From NCBI GenBank assembly GCA_013373625.1, contig JABXHM010000003.1, positions 248,001 to 312,000 of the forward strand: 64,000 bases of DNA, in the 5' to 3' direction. How positions within the stretch are numbered: position 1 is the first letter of the stretch; each line of letters begins with the position of its first letter. Positions 1 through 8,679 of the stretch are shown piece after piece. The position numbers and the translations under genes are program-made. Below the pieces are notes generated by a model. It searched no databases. It was given only the letters and a program-made list of their open reading frames with translations, and had not been told where the DNA came from. Source of the stretch: Alteromonadaceae bacterium (GTDB lineage: Bacteria; Pseudomonadota; Gammaproteobacteria; Enterobacterales; Alteromonadaceae).

Positions 1-1217
1 CGGTTTACGCCGGTGGTATTGCCTTTAAAACGATTCTGGGGATCGATACCATGTTTGGCATCGATTTCTTCTGGATATCAGCCTTAGGTCTGGTCATTAT
101 CACCGGTATATACACCGTACTGGGCGGTATGAAAGCCATCATGTGGACCTCAGTGCTACAGACGCCAGTACTTATTATAGGTTCTGTCGTGATACTGGTA
201 GTCGGCCTCGATCAGGTAGGTGGCTGGGCTGAAGTTGAGCGTATTAATGACGCCAACCTGCACCTCATTCGCAGCGCCAGCGATGCCGAATTCCCGTGGC
301 CGGGCATTATATTTGGCTCCTTTATTATTGGCTTCTGGTACTGGTGTACCGACCAATATATCGTTCAGCGTGTACTTTCCGCTAAAGGCATTAAAGAAGC
401 CCGTCGTGGTACTATGTTTGCCGGTTATCTGAAGCTTCTTCCGGTCTTTATCTTCTTGTTCCCTGGCATGATTGCCGTGGCTTTAAAAGAAAAAGGCATT
501 ATTGATTATGCCAGCGCCGATCAGGCTTTCCCTACTCTGGTCGCGCAACTTTTACCTTCAGGGGTTAAAGGCATCGTTATTGGTGGTTTGGTTGCAGCGT
601 TAATGAGCTCTCTGGCATCACTGTTTAACTCATCGGCAACACTGTTTACCATCGATTTTTATAAAAAGTTCAAGCCTGAGTCGACCGAGAAACACCTGCT
701 TAAGGTAGGCCGCTTGGCTACTATAGTGATTGTTATTTTGGGTATTCTGTGGATTCCGGTAATGAGCCTGATTGCCGACGTTCTGTATGAATATTTACAA
801 AGCGTTCAGTCTTTGATCGCACCGGGTATCGCGGCAGTATTCCTGCTTGGTCTGGTGAGTCGCCGTATTACGCCTGCAGCCGGTTATTATGGCCTGGTAT
901 CCGGATTTATACTCGGTATGATCCGTTTAGTATTGCTGCCGTTTAGAGATAGCCTCACTGGTACCAGTGTGGCCTGGATTGTTGAAATGAACTGGCTGTA
1001 CTATTGTATTCTGTTATTTGTGCTGGTTACCGTCATAATGATTGGTATCAGTATGTTCACCGCGCGCGCCAGTGAGGAAAAACTGAAAGGTTTGACCTTC
1101 CGCACATTGGGTAAGGGCACGATGAGTGAAGTGGTTGCCGGACTGGATAGGTGGGACTACATCCACACAGTGGGTATATTAGGTATTACCGCCTTTATCT
1201 ATATCCGCTTCTGGTAG
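1..1217 (+). CDS. Sodium/solute symporter (SSS family), 5' end outside window
   Basis: The reading frame is open from base 3 without an upstream stop, so the N-terminus lies left of the window and about 404 C-terminal residues are present. The protein is almost wholly hydrophobic, with roughly nine to ten membrane segments and the SSS-type stretch TDQYIVQRVLSAKG followed by a charged loop. This resembles vSGLT-like sodium/sugar symporters. In the inner membrane it would import a monosaccharide with Na+. The arabinan-degrading genes downstream suggest L-arabinose, xylose or galactose, but the substrate cannot be read from the sequence. A perfect palindromic terminator follows, so the gene ends its transcript. 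Confidence 0.85.
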   Translation, partial: VYAGGIAFKTILGIDTMFGIDFFWISALGLVIITGIYTVLGGMKAIMWTSVLQTPVLIIGSVVILVVGLDQVGGWAEVERINDANLHLIRSASDAEFPWPGIIFGSFIIGFWYWCTDQYIVQRVLSAKGIKEARRGTMFAGYLKLLPVFIFLFPGMIAVALKEKGIIDYASADQAFPTLVAQLLPSGVKGIVIGGLVAALMSSLASLFNSSATLFTIDFYKKFKPESTEKHLLKVGRLATIVIVILGILWIPVMSLIADVLYEYLQSVQSLIAPGIAAVFLLGLVSRRITPAAGYYGLVSGFILGMIRLVLLPFRDSLTGTSVAWIVEMNWLYYCILLFVLVTVIMIGISMFTARASEEKLKGLTFRTLGKGTMSEVVAGLDRWDYIHTVGILGITAFIYIRFW

Positions 1218-1237
1218 AGCTTTGACAAAGTGTTAGG

Positions 1238-1275
1238 AACAAAGCCGGTAACAGCATGCTGTTACCGGCTTTGTT
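1238..1275 (+). terminator. Long perfect palindrome, terminator of the SSS gene
   Basis: The whole 38-nt segment is self-complementary (19-bp arms, AACAAAGCCGGTAACAGCA and its complement), starting 21 bases after the symporter stop and followed by TTGTTTA. It should form a very stable hairpin. The following T-tract is weak. Confidence 0.75.
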
Positions 1276-1378
1276 GTTTATAGCGATGATACATTTTGTT
1301 TCGTCACTGTCAGCATAACTAAAAAGCAGTTAGCCCTGTCGCTACTGCATTCACTGCAACCAAGAACAGAGACATCCT

Positions 1379-2281
1379 ATGATTCGACTTATTCTGCTAT
1401 TGCTTTTAATAAGCCCGGCTTTACAGGCTAAAACCTACAAGGTGTATTATCTTGGCGGGCAATCAAATATGGAAGGCTTCGGCAATAACCACGAGCTTCC
1501 CGAGTCTTACCAAACGCCCCTTTCCGATGTGAAAATCTTTACTGGTAATCCAATGCCTGATTTTAAACGAGACGGTGGCCTTGGTGTATGGAGTAGCCTG
1601 CAACCGGGTATGGGGCTGAATTATAAAAGTGATGGTAAAGACATAATACTGTCTGGGCATTTTGGTCCGGAGCTGAGTTTTGGGCATCACATTGCAGCCC
1701 TTAATAAAGAGCACGCTGTCGCCATTATTAAATACGCGCTGGGTGGTTCAGCCCTGGGCTATGGTGTAGGTAATAACTGGTTTCCTGACTACCGTCGTGG
1801 AAACGGCATTAATCAGTATGATCACTTTTTATCGACCCTGAACAACGCCTTTTCGAAAGCGGATATCGATGGTGATGGCAGCCCCGACAAACTTGTTCCG
1901 GCCGGCATAATTTGGATGCAGGGTGAGTCCGATGCCTATGACAGTGACATTACCGCCCATCGTTACCTGGAAAATTTACAACGCACTATGGCACTGTTTC
2001 GCGCCGCGCTGAGAGCACCTGAACTGCCTGTAGTGCTGGGCAAAATCACCGATTCAGAAATGGACCCCGAGGATGGCTTGCGGATGAATTGGGGCAGCGT
2101 GGTACAGCAAGCCCAGCTTGATTTTGTTGAGCAGGATACCTGTGCGGCGCTGGTGACGGTTACAGAAAGCTTTACCCATCTTGATGACGGCTGGCATTAT
2201 CATTCCAAAGATTACCTTACTTTAGGCAATGAATTTGCCAACAGTGTAAGCAGGCTGGAAAGGCAATGTGGCACGCAGTAA
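1379..2281 (+). CDS. Secreted SASA-type carbohydrate esterase
   Basis: A 300-residue protein with a signal peptide (residues 1-17, cleavage after LQA). It carries the GQSNM block I motif with nucleophile Ser29, a WMQGESD motif in mid-protein and a C-terminal DGWH (Asp270, His273) matching the DxxH acid/base motif. These are the hallmarks of the SASA/CE6-like SGNH hydrolases usually named sialate O-acetylesterase. In a plant-polysaccharide locus it more probably removes acetyl groups from xylan, pectin or arabinan side chains in the periplasm or outside. It lies between terminators and is probably monocistronic. The family call is firm; the substrate is inferred. Confidence 0.85.
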   Translation: MIRLILLLLLISPALQAKTYKVYYLGGQSNMEGFGNNHELPESYQTPLSDVKIFTGNPMPDFKRDGGLGVWSSLQPGMGLNYKSDGKDIILSGHFGPELSFGHHIAALNKEHAVAIIKYALGGSALGYGVGNNWFPDYRRGNGINQYDHFLSTLNNAFSKADIDGDGSPDKLVPAGIIWMQGESDAYDSDITAHRYLENLQRTMALFRAALRAPELPVVLGKITDSEMDPEDGLRMNWGSVVQQAQLDFVEQDTCAALVTVTESFTHLDDGWHYHSKDYLTLGNEFANSVSRLERQCGTQ

Positions 2282-2341
2282 TCAATCTAATATCGTTAAC
2301 CCTGCATACAACCCGGGTAAGAGTGAATGGCCAAAGATAAT

Positions 2342-2373
2342 ACCGCGAGACTCACTCCAATGTGGCTCGCGGT
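2342..2373 (+). terminator. Possible hairpin terminator between convergent genes
   Basis: ACCGCGAG and CTCGCGGT form an 8-bp stem with a 16-nt loop, followed by TAAAAAT. It lies between the convergent esterase and GH43 genes. The T-tract is poor, so the terminator role is tentative. Confidence 0.4.
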
Positions 2374-2399
2374 TAAAAATGCAGGGGAATAACGTTTAA

Positions 2400-3431
2400 T
2401 TAGTCGCCAAGATCGGCGCTGAATACAGGAAACCCTTCGGCATCCCAATAGATTACCCTGGCTCTGGCATGACGATTAGGATCGGTCAGCGGCGTACCTC
2501 GCAGTGCTTTATAATCCCTGCTGTGATAAATCATTAAGTCGGTAACACCATCTTCGGCTTTGACAAAACTATTATGACCGGGCCCAAAACGCCCCACTGC
2601 TGCATTAGTAGTAAAAACAGGCTCAGGCTTTTTGTGCCAGCTATCCGGGTCAAGTAAATCAGCATCGTCATCGGCCCATAGTAATCCCATTGCGTAGCGG
2701 TGATCGGTGGCACTGGCAGAATAGGTAATAAAGACCCTGCCATGACGAACCAGCACTGCGGCCCCTTCGTTCACCTTATAACCCTGCACTTCCCAATCTA
2801 ACGTTGGCTCGGTAATGACCGCTATGGTGTCAAACTTAATAGAAATCGGCGAGTCCATTTCGGCAATCCACAGCGCCGAGTTGTAAGAGCGATCGGCATC
2901 TTGCTGCGCCCAAACCAGGTAGCGTGTTCCTCTATGCTCAAAACTTGTGGCATCAAGTGAAAACGAGTCTACCGGGGTATTAATTTGCCCGGCTTCAGTC
3001 CACTCACCATCCATAGGATTTTCCGCTGTATTTTTAAGTGCATACATACGAATACTAAAGGGCTTCTCGACTTCGCCCGCGGCAAAATAAATATACCAGT
3101 CGCCATCGACTTTATGCAGCTCTGGTGCCCAGATGTTAACACTCATGGGGCCTTTATCTTTTTTCCGCCACACTACTTTGGGCTCGGCAATTTTCAGATC
3201 GTTCAAGCGGCACGCAGAGCGCAATTCGATTTCATCGAACTTCGGAGAAGAACCAATAAAGGTATAGCAACCATCTTCATGGCGCACAATCCATGGATCA
3301 GCACGCTGAGTTACAATTGGGTTATCAATGGGTTGCAGCGGTTTCGCCCAACTGATTGATATGCTCAGTAAGGTCAGTAACAGACAGGCAAAACGAATCG
3401 TATTGGTTGACACGTTTTTATCAATAAACAT
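2400..3431 (-). CDS. Exported GH43 alpha-L-arabinofuranosidase (GH43_26-like)
   Basis: The start at 3431 is chosen because GGAGCAACC precedes it and the signal peptide (about residues 12-29, ending SWA) then sits at the N-terminus; the open frame extends 16 codons further. The protein is 343 residues, a single five-bladed beta-propeller domain. Candidate catalytic residues are Asp45 (RADPW), the Asp of SLDAT and the Glu of NEGAAV. The C-terminal half (LDWEVQGYKVNEGA, FGPGHNSF, IYHSRDY) parallels the GH43 at 29534-31450, so the two look like paralogues of exo-1,5-alpha-L-arabinofuranosidase type. It is divergent from an endo-arabinanase and shares its promoter region. Predicted to release arabinose from arabino-oligosaccharides in the periplasm. 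Confidence 0.85.
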   Translation of the reverse strand: MFIDKNVSTNTIRFACLLLTLLSISISWAKPLQPIDNPIVTQRADPWIVRHEDGCYTFIGSSPKFDEIELRSACRLNDLKIAEPKVVWRKKDKGPMSVNIWAPELHKVDGDWYIYFAAGEVEKPFSIRMYALKNTAENPMDGEWTEAGQINTPVDSFSLDATSFEHRGTRYLVWAQQDADRSYNSALWIAEMDSPISIKFDTIAVITEPTLDWEVQGYKVNEGAAVLVRHGRVFITYSASATDHRYAMGLLWADDDADLLDPDSWHKKPEPVFTTNAAVGRFGPGHNSFVKAEDGVTDLMIYHSRDYKALRGTPLTDPNRHARARVIYWDAEGFPVFSADLGD

Positions 3432-3563
3432 GGTTGCTCCGTTTTCATTGTTCATACAATTGAATTTGACAATCATCAATTGCTAATCGATTATTAATAT
3501 TGTATTACATATTTAACATTATTATTGCTATAGTAGGCAAATGCTTTTTGTGTTGAGGTAAAA
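3432..3563. promoter_or_regulatory. Divergent promoter region of two GH43 genes
   Basis: A 132-bp AT-rich spacer between divergent GH43 genes. It contains ATTGTATTACATAT at 3499-3512, one of a set of near-identical motifs in the arabinose promoters of this window. No assured -35/-10 pair is assigned. Confidence 0.55.
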
Positions 3564-4616
3564 ATGATTTTAGGTCAAAAACTAACAATAAGTGCCAGCG
3601 TCCTGCGCACTGCGATAACAGGCTTAATCAGCGGTGCTTTTTTGATGGGTTGTGGTGCTCAGGCAAAGCAGGTTGAAGTTCACGATCCCGTAATGGCCAA
3701 AGAAGGTGATACCTATTATGTATTCAGTACGGGGCCAGGCATTACCTACTACGAATCCAAAGATATGCAAAACTGGTCGCTTACCGGCCGGGTCTTCCCT
3801 GATGAGCCAAGCTGGGCAAAGCGTATATCACCGAGTTTTAACGGCCACCTGTGGGCGCCTGATGTATACGAAAAAGACGGTAAGTTTTACCTCTATTACT
3901 CGGTATCAGCGTTCGGTAAGAATACCTCAGCTATTGGCGTAACGGTTAATGAGACGCTTGATCCCGACTCACCGGATTATAAGTGGATTGATTACGGTAT
4001 CGTAGTGGAGTCAGTTCCTAACCGTGACCACTGGAATGCCATCGATCCAGCCATTGTTGAAGATGACGACGGTAACGCCTGGATGAGCTTTGGTTCGTTC
4101 TGGGACGGCCTGAAGCTAGTAAAATTAGATGACGACCTGGTCAGACTGGCGCAACCCGAAGAATGGTATTCCATTGCCAAACGCCCGGGGTCTAATATCA
4201 GCAACGATGCTGATCCCGGTGAAGGAGCGATCGAAGCGCCGTATATCTTTAAGAAAAACGGTTACTACTACCTGTTTGTATCTTTTGATAAGTGCTGCCG
4301 TGGCATGGACAGTACCTACAATGTCCGGGTTGGCCGCAGTAAAACAGTAACCGGCCCGTACCTGGATCGCGATGGCAAGCCGCTCAACGCAGGCGGCGGC
4401 ACTCTGGTCATTGAAGGCAATGACGATTGGGTGGCCCTGGGCCACAATGCCGCTTATACCTTCGATGGCAACGACTACCTGGTATTGCATGCTTATGAGA
4501 CAGCTGATAACGCAGTGCAAAAACTTCGTATATTACCGATTAGTTGGGACGACAACTGGCCAGTGGTTGACCCCGCCGATCTGAACGAACGCTCAACCAC
4601 GCTTATTAATAAGTAA
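3564..4616 (+). CDS. GH43 endo-1,5-alpha-L-arabinanase, probable lipoprotein
   Basis: A 350-residue protein beginning with a long signal region and a lipobox-like LMGC (Cys30), suggesting outer-membrane anchoring. The single GH43 domain has the endo-arabinanase-type start VEVHDPV (base Asp41), NAIDPAIV (Asp161, pKa modulator) and GAIEAPYIF (Glu224, general acid). The features FNGHLWAPDVY and SDxxNW are typical of arabinan endo-hydrolases. It would cut linear alpha-1,5-arabinan into oligosaccharides. The neighbouring divergent exo-acting GH43 shares the promoter region, which argues for co-expression. Endo action is inferred from family resemblance. Confidence 0.87.
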   Translation: MILGQKLTISASVLRTAITGLISGAFLMGCGAQAKQVEVHDPVMAKEGDTYYVFSTGPGITYYESKDMQNWSLTGRVFPDEPSWAKRISPSFNGHLWAPDVYEKDGKFYLYYSVSAFGKNTSAIGVTVNETLDPDSPDYKWIDYGIVVESVPNRDHWNAIDPAIVEDDDGNAWMSFGSFWDGLKLVKLDDDLVRLAQPEEWYSIAKRPGSNISNDADPGEGAIEAPYIFKKNGYYYLFVSFDKCCRGMDSTYNVRVGRSKTVTGPYLDRDGKPLNAGGGTLVIEGNDDWVALGHNAAYTFDGNDYLVLHAYETADNAVQKLRILPISWDDNWPVVDPADLNERSTTLINK

Positions 4617-4681
4617 GTTAGCGACTACGGTACACACCGGCAAACAACACGATAGGTTGATTGCCTAAACGAGCCCAGACT

Positions 4682-4731
4682 CCCGTGCGAGATTACAGCG
4701 TAATCTATCGACCCAGCGCACGGGGGTTTTC
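4682..4731 (+). terminator. Branched hairpin terminator after endo-arabinanase
   Basis: An outer stem CCCGTGCG/CGCACGGG (4682-4689 with 4717-4724) encloses an inner hairpin AGATTAC/GTAATCT, followed by GGTTTTCTTT. It fits a Rho-independent terminator with an unusual two-tier stem. Confidence 0.65.
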
Positions 4732-4874
4732 TTTAGCCAGCCAAACAACACACCTTAAACTCACTTCTATTGATCCAGGGCACTGTTAATTATCTGATAG
4801 GTTCAGTACTCTGTTAGTATAATTTTTGATCTGTGCAATCTCGACGTTACAAGGTTGTTGTTTCGGGAGCTTCC

Positions 4875-6713
4875 ATGTTCACCCTTCCTCATGCCTGGCA
4901 TGCTGAATACGTGTTTATGATCATTACCTTAGCTGCGGTGTTAATGGCCAGTAACCGTGTGCGGTATGACATGATCGCTATCAGTGTTGTGCTGGCTTTA
5001 TTGCTTGGTAATATTCTCTCGGTCAGCGAGGCTATGGCAGGTTTTGGTAACCCGGTTGTAGTGCTTATTGCGGCGCTGTTAGTGGTCGGCGAAATGCTCG
5101 ATCGGACCGGCGTTGCACGTTTTGTAGGTGACTGGATTGGGCGGCAAAGTCGCAGCTCTGCGAATAAATTACTGGTTATGCTGATGCTCGCCAGTGCCCT
5201 GCTCAGCGCAGTAATGAGTTCCACCGCGGTGGTGGCTATCTTTATTCCTATTGTATTGCGTATTGCCAAACAAACCGGCCACAGTGCCAGTCAGTTACTA
5301 CTCCCTATGTCTTATGCCGCGCTGGTCAGCGGTATGCTGACACTCATCGCCACACCACCAAACCTGGTGGTAAGTGAGGCGCTGAACACAGCTGGGTTCG
5401 CACCGCTTAGTTTTTTCACGTTTACTCTGCCCGGTTTTATCGTACTAGCGGGGTTAATTGCATATATGCTGGTATGGGGACGTCACTGGCTACCCGATAA
5501 TCGCACAACGGATCAGCAATCGACGCAGCGCCCCATTCAGGCATTATGGCATGACTATCAGGTCGACCATCAGCTCACCTATTTACGTATTAACCAGGCA
5601 TCGTCACTGCATGGCAAAACCATTGGTCAAAGTGGACTCTACGATCGATTTGGGATCCGAATACTTGATCTTGCCCAGCATTCCCGTGGCTGGCGGGAGC
5701 TAAAAGCCGGGGTATCACCGGATATTATGTTACACAGTGGCGATATCTTACACGTTGCCATGCCGCCACAAGACGAAGAGCAGACTATACAGAGTTTAGG
5801 ACTGTCTGCGTTTAATCCGTCCCAGCGTGAAACCCAGCAGCGCAGCTGGGAATTTGGGGCAGTGAGTGTGTTGATTCACCCTGCCTCGAGATTAATTGGT
5901 AAATCAGTGCGCGACGCGCGCTTCCGGGACCATTATAACCTCGATGTGTTTGGTGTTAGACGGAGTCGTGAAGTGCTGAGCGATTACCAGAACACCCCAT
6001 TAAAAGCCTCCGATAGCCTGTTAGTTACCGGTCCGTGGGCCAAAATAGCTCAGCTTCAACAACAAAAACATGACTTTGTGGTACTGGAAACCCCCATTGA
6101 AGCTGATGACATTGTACCAGCCTATAAACGCTTGCCGATTGCTTTGTGCATTACCGCATTAATGGTACTGAGCTCGGTGTTCAACTGGATGCCGCTGGTC
6201 GCAGCGGTGCTGCTGGCCGTACTGGCGGGTGTGGTCACGCGGTGTTTGAGCGCCGCTGACGCTTACCGCGCTATTCACTGGCAAAGCCTGGTATTACTGG
6301 CCGGAATGCTGCCACTGGCAGAGGCACTGCAACAAACCGGCGGCACAGAAATTATTGTCGGTAGCTTAATTGGTACTGCGGCCGACGCATCGCCACAAAC
6401 CTTGCTGGTTATGCTCTTTATTATTACGGCTCTGCTTACCAATATTCTGTCGAACACGGCATCGGCGGTACTCATGGCACCTATTGCTATTAGCATAGCA
6501 GACCAACTCGGAGTATCCCCCTACCCAATGGCGATGACCGTAATATTTGCCGCGTCGGCAGCATTTTTAACACCTATTGCCTCACCCATTATTACCTTAA
6601 TTGTAGAGCCAGGTAAGTACCGGTTTATTGACTTCATTAAACTAGGCATGCCTATGCTGGCCTGGGTATTCCTGTGTTGCTACTTTTTGATTCCGTGGTT
6701 TTTCCCCTGGTAA
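4875..6713 (+). CDS. DASS/SLC13-type permease with TrkA-C domains
   Basis: The start at 4875 follows GGGAGC at good spacing; the open frame reaches a GTG at 4833. The 612-residue inner-membrane protein has an N-terminal membrane half (about 1-205), a soluble middle of roughly 200 residues with two RCK/TrkA-C-like repeats (LRINQASSLHGKTIGQS and LIHPASRLIGKSVRDA), and a C-terminal membrane half. The paired SNTASAVLMAP and TATPPN-like loops match the DASS/CitM family of Na+-coupled anion transporters (sulfate, dicarboxylates). Substrate is unknown. It stands alone between two exported-enzyme genes and shows no direct tie to arabinan use. Confidence 0.85.
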   Translation: MFTLPHAWHAEYVFMIITLAAVLMASNRVRYDMIAISVVLALLLGNILSVSEAMAGFGNPVVVLIAALLVVGEMLDRTGVARFVGDWIGRQSRSSANKLLVMLMLASALLSAVMSSTAVVAIFIPIVLRIAKQTGHSASQLLLPMSYAALVSGMLTLIATPPNLVVSEALNTAGFAPLSFFTFTLPGFIVLAGLIAYMLVWGRHWLPDNRTTDQQSTQRPIQALWHDYQVDHQLTYLRINQASSLHGKTIGQSGLYDRFGIRILDLAQHSRGWRELKAGVSPDIMLHSGDILHVAMPPQDEEQTIQSLGLSAFNPSQRETQQRSWEFGAVSVLIHPASRLIGKSVRDARFRDHYNLDVFGVRRSREVLSDYQNTPLKASDSLLVTGPWAKIAQLQQQKHDFVVLETPIEADDIVPAYKRLPIALCITALMVLSSVFNWMPLVAAVLLAVLAGVVTRCLSAADAYRAIHWQSLVLLAGMLPLAEALQQTGGTEIIVGSLIGTAADASPQTLLVMLFIITALLTNILSNTASAVLMAPIAISIADQLGVSPYPMAMTVIFAASAAFLTPIASPIITLIVEPGKYRFIDFIKLGMPMLAWVFLCCYFLIPWFFPW

Positions 6714-6950
6714 ATTGCGCTTCAGATGATAGCCGCTGAGCAGTTGCAGTAATTTGATGGCATGACCATTTGTTGCAGAATAGTTATGAAATATAATTTT
6801 TTTTAACAATAAGACTTCTCTTTGCCCTGACGCCCAGTTATCGTTAGCAGCACTTATTGTTAAGCCGCCTAACAATCAATTGTTTCACTCATTACATCAC
6901 GTAAACTATTCGTATTGGCGCGCTTAAACGTGAACAAATCAGGATAAACC
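6714..6950. other. Intergenic region upstream of thuA-like gene
   Basis: A 237-bp AT-rich stretch with a run of eight T at about 6797. No gene, clear terminator or shared arabinose motif was recognised. It presumably carries the promoter of the following gene. Confidence 0.4.
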
Positions 6951-8078
6951 ATGAAAATTGTATCGGCACTACCAAAACAACTGGCCCTCGGCGTTCTGTT
7001 TATCAGTGGTTCGCTTATGGGCGGTAACGCGGTTGCAAAAGACACCCCCGTTGCTGACTGTGCTCTGCGCAGCGCGCCTTTTAGTGTGAGTTTACCGGCC
7101 TATGACATTATGACCCGCCCGGCAGCCCGACAGTTAGCAGAACAGTATTATCCGGGATTGTTTGCTACATTGCCGGCCTGGTTACTCAGCGATACCGTAC
7201 CGTCACTGGGAACGATTCTCACCCTGGAGCAACTAATCGCCCGCATGGACCCGGCAAAAGCGGCCATCGACAAACTCGATGCAGAACTGAGAGCATTACC
7301 CGTTACCACCGCCGATAAGACCGCCCGGTGTGCCCGCTTTGACGCCGAGCCTCAGCATTTTTCTGTTGGTGACGAACCAGTACAGATTCTGGTATTTCAA
7401 AAGATCAATGGTTACGACCATGGACGTTCGGTCACGGCTGCCACTGAAGCACTTGAGCGTTTGTCAAAAGACATGGGATATGGCGTGACCGTTACGGCAA
7501 ACGGCGGCGCTTTTGTAGCCAGCAATTTAGCACAGTTTGATGTAGTGGTATGGAACAACGTAAGTGGTGACACATTAACTTTGTCACAACGTCAGGCCTT
7601 CGAAGATTATATTCATAATGGCGGTGGGTTTCTTGGTGTCCACGCTTCAGGCGGAGACTCAGTGTATTACTGGGACTGGTATCGTGACAATTTGTTAGGT
7701 GCCCAGTTTATTGGCCACCCAATGGACCCACAATTTCAAACAGCCACACTTTCCACTCATAGCAATAAAGGCAAAATCGGCACCTCACTGCCTGCTACCT
7801 GGTCGTTGAATGATGAGTGGTATTCATTTGCCGAAGAGCCCCAACTTAAAGATGTGGACTATGTGATTACTATCGATGAATCAAGCTATCAGCCGGGTAA
7901 TCTGGCTATGGGCGGAGTACATCCAATTGCCTGGCAACACTGTGTTAAGCAAGGCAGAGCAATGTATACAGCGATTGGCCACCGTGAAGAAGTCTACGAC
8001 AACAAAGAAAACATTCAGCTGCTTAAAGATGCTTTGCAATGGACTGCAGGCCAGGGCCACGCACAATGTAAAAAGTAG
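6951..8078 (+). CDS. Exported ThuA-domain protein
   Basis: A 375-residue protein with a signal peptide (about 1-29, ending AVA), an N-terminal region of about 110 residues with Cys pairs and no recognised fold, and a ThuA-like domain (about 135-372). Hallmarks are ILVFQKINGYDHG, FDVVVWNNVSGDTL, the YIHNGGGFLGVHASGGD block, and a terminal IGHREEVY. ThuA-like proteins have a class I glutamine amidotransferase-like fold and recur in sugar-utilisation loci, some with proven roles in keto-sugar or disaccharide metabolism. The catalytic role here is unknown. The N-terminal DIMTRPAARQLAEQ segment resembles a bacterial enzyme C-terminal cap, but I cannot assign it. Confidence 0.8.
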   Translation: MKIVSALPKQLALGVLFISGSLMGGNAVAKDTPVADCALRSAPFSVSLPAYDIMTRPAARQLAEQYYPGLFATLPAWLLSDTVPSLGTILTLEQLIARMDPAKAAIDKLDAELRALPVTTADKTARCARFDAEPQHFSVGDEPVQILVFQKINGYDHGRSVTAATEALERLSKDMGYGVTVTANGGAFVASNLAQFDVVVWNNVSGDTLTLSQRQAFEDYIHNGGGFLGVHASGGDSVYYWDWYRDNLLGAQFIGHPMDPQFQTATLSTHSNKGKIGTSLPATWSLNDEWYSFAEEPQLKDVDYVITIDESSYQPGNLAMGGVHPIAWQHCVKQGRAMYTAIGHREEVYDNKENIQLLKDALQWTAGQGHAQCKK

Positions 8079-8190
8079 TGGCGCATGTCACGTTGCATGC
8101 AGTGTAAGCAAAAAAGCCAGTCTTGCTGCTACTTTGCGGGCGATTATACTATCTTATAAAGTGATTTGCGCCTGAATGACAGGCGCAAAA

Positions 8191-8214
8191 AAGGCCCCGT
8201 CTTATTGGAGCCTT
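8191..8214 (-). terminator. Rho-independent terminator of the small ORF
   Basis: On the minus strand AAGGCTCC pairs with GGGGCCTT around an 8-nt loop and runs into six T. It lies 15 bases after the stop of the 45-residue ORF, supporting a real short transcript. An adjoining 10-bp stem (8165-8189) may serve the plus-strand gene. Confidence 0.75.
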
Positions 8215-8228
8215 CTTGCCTTCAAGCC

Positions 8229-8366
8229 TTAACCATGCTGTTCGTCGAATAGTTCTGACTTCTTCTTAATCTTACAGTTTAAGATTTTTTGGGTATTCTT
8301 TCTGCCTAGATAAAAAGCAACAGTGTATGGATGTGCTCGCTTGAAGAAACGTTTAAACGCTTTCAT
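8229..8366 (-). CDS. Small basic protein of 45 residues
   Basis: An ATG at 8366 is preceded by a consensus Shine-Dalgarno, AAGGAGG, about 8 bases upstream. The product starts MKAFKRFFKRAHPYTVAFYL, continues through a Lys-rich stretch (IKKK) and ends in an acidic tail (ELFDEQHG). It has an amphipathic, strongly cationic N-terminal half and no signal peptide. A promoter-like TGGAAA-17-TATACT lies upstream and a clean Rho-independent terminator downstream, so it forms a complete short transcription unit. I do not recognise the family. It could be a regulator, an RNA/ribosome-binding peptide or a membrane-associated peptide. It is too short to be found by length-filtered gene calling. Confidence 0.7.
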   Translation of the reverse strand: MKAFKRFFKRAHPYTVAFYLGRKNTQKILNCKIKKKSELFDEQHG

Positions 8367-8401
8367 ATGCCATCCTCCTTAGTTATGTTGCATTTTCAGT
8401 A

Positions 8402-8430
8402 TATGACAATTCTGTAATAATTTCCAGTTG
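8402..8430 (-). promoter_or_regulatory. Predicted sigma-70 promoter of the small ORF
   Basis: On the minus strand TGGAAA and TATACT are separated by 17 bases, ending about 40 bases upstream of the small ORF start. This is a reasonable sigma-70 match and is a prediction only. Confidence 0.4.
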
Positions 8431-8679
8431 GCTTTCAGAATCGTATACTATCCTGACGTTCACGGTGCGCAGAACGTTGTAAAGGCGGACTCCAAAAAAC
8501 GAAAATAAACAAATAAAAACAAATACCTACCCCCCCTCATGGACGACACATAACATACAACCTCAGAACAAAAATAAAAACATGTCACTTAGCTGCTCTA
8601 CGCTGCTATAGATATTCAAATACCCTGTTACTGATTGGCCCAACCTCTCGCCTCGGCGGTACGTCAGCAGCAAAAATAT

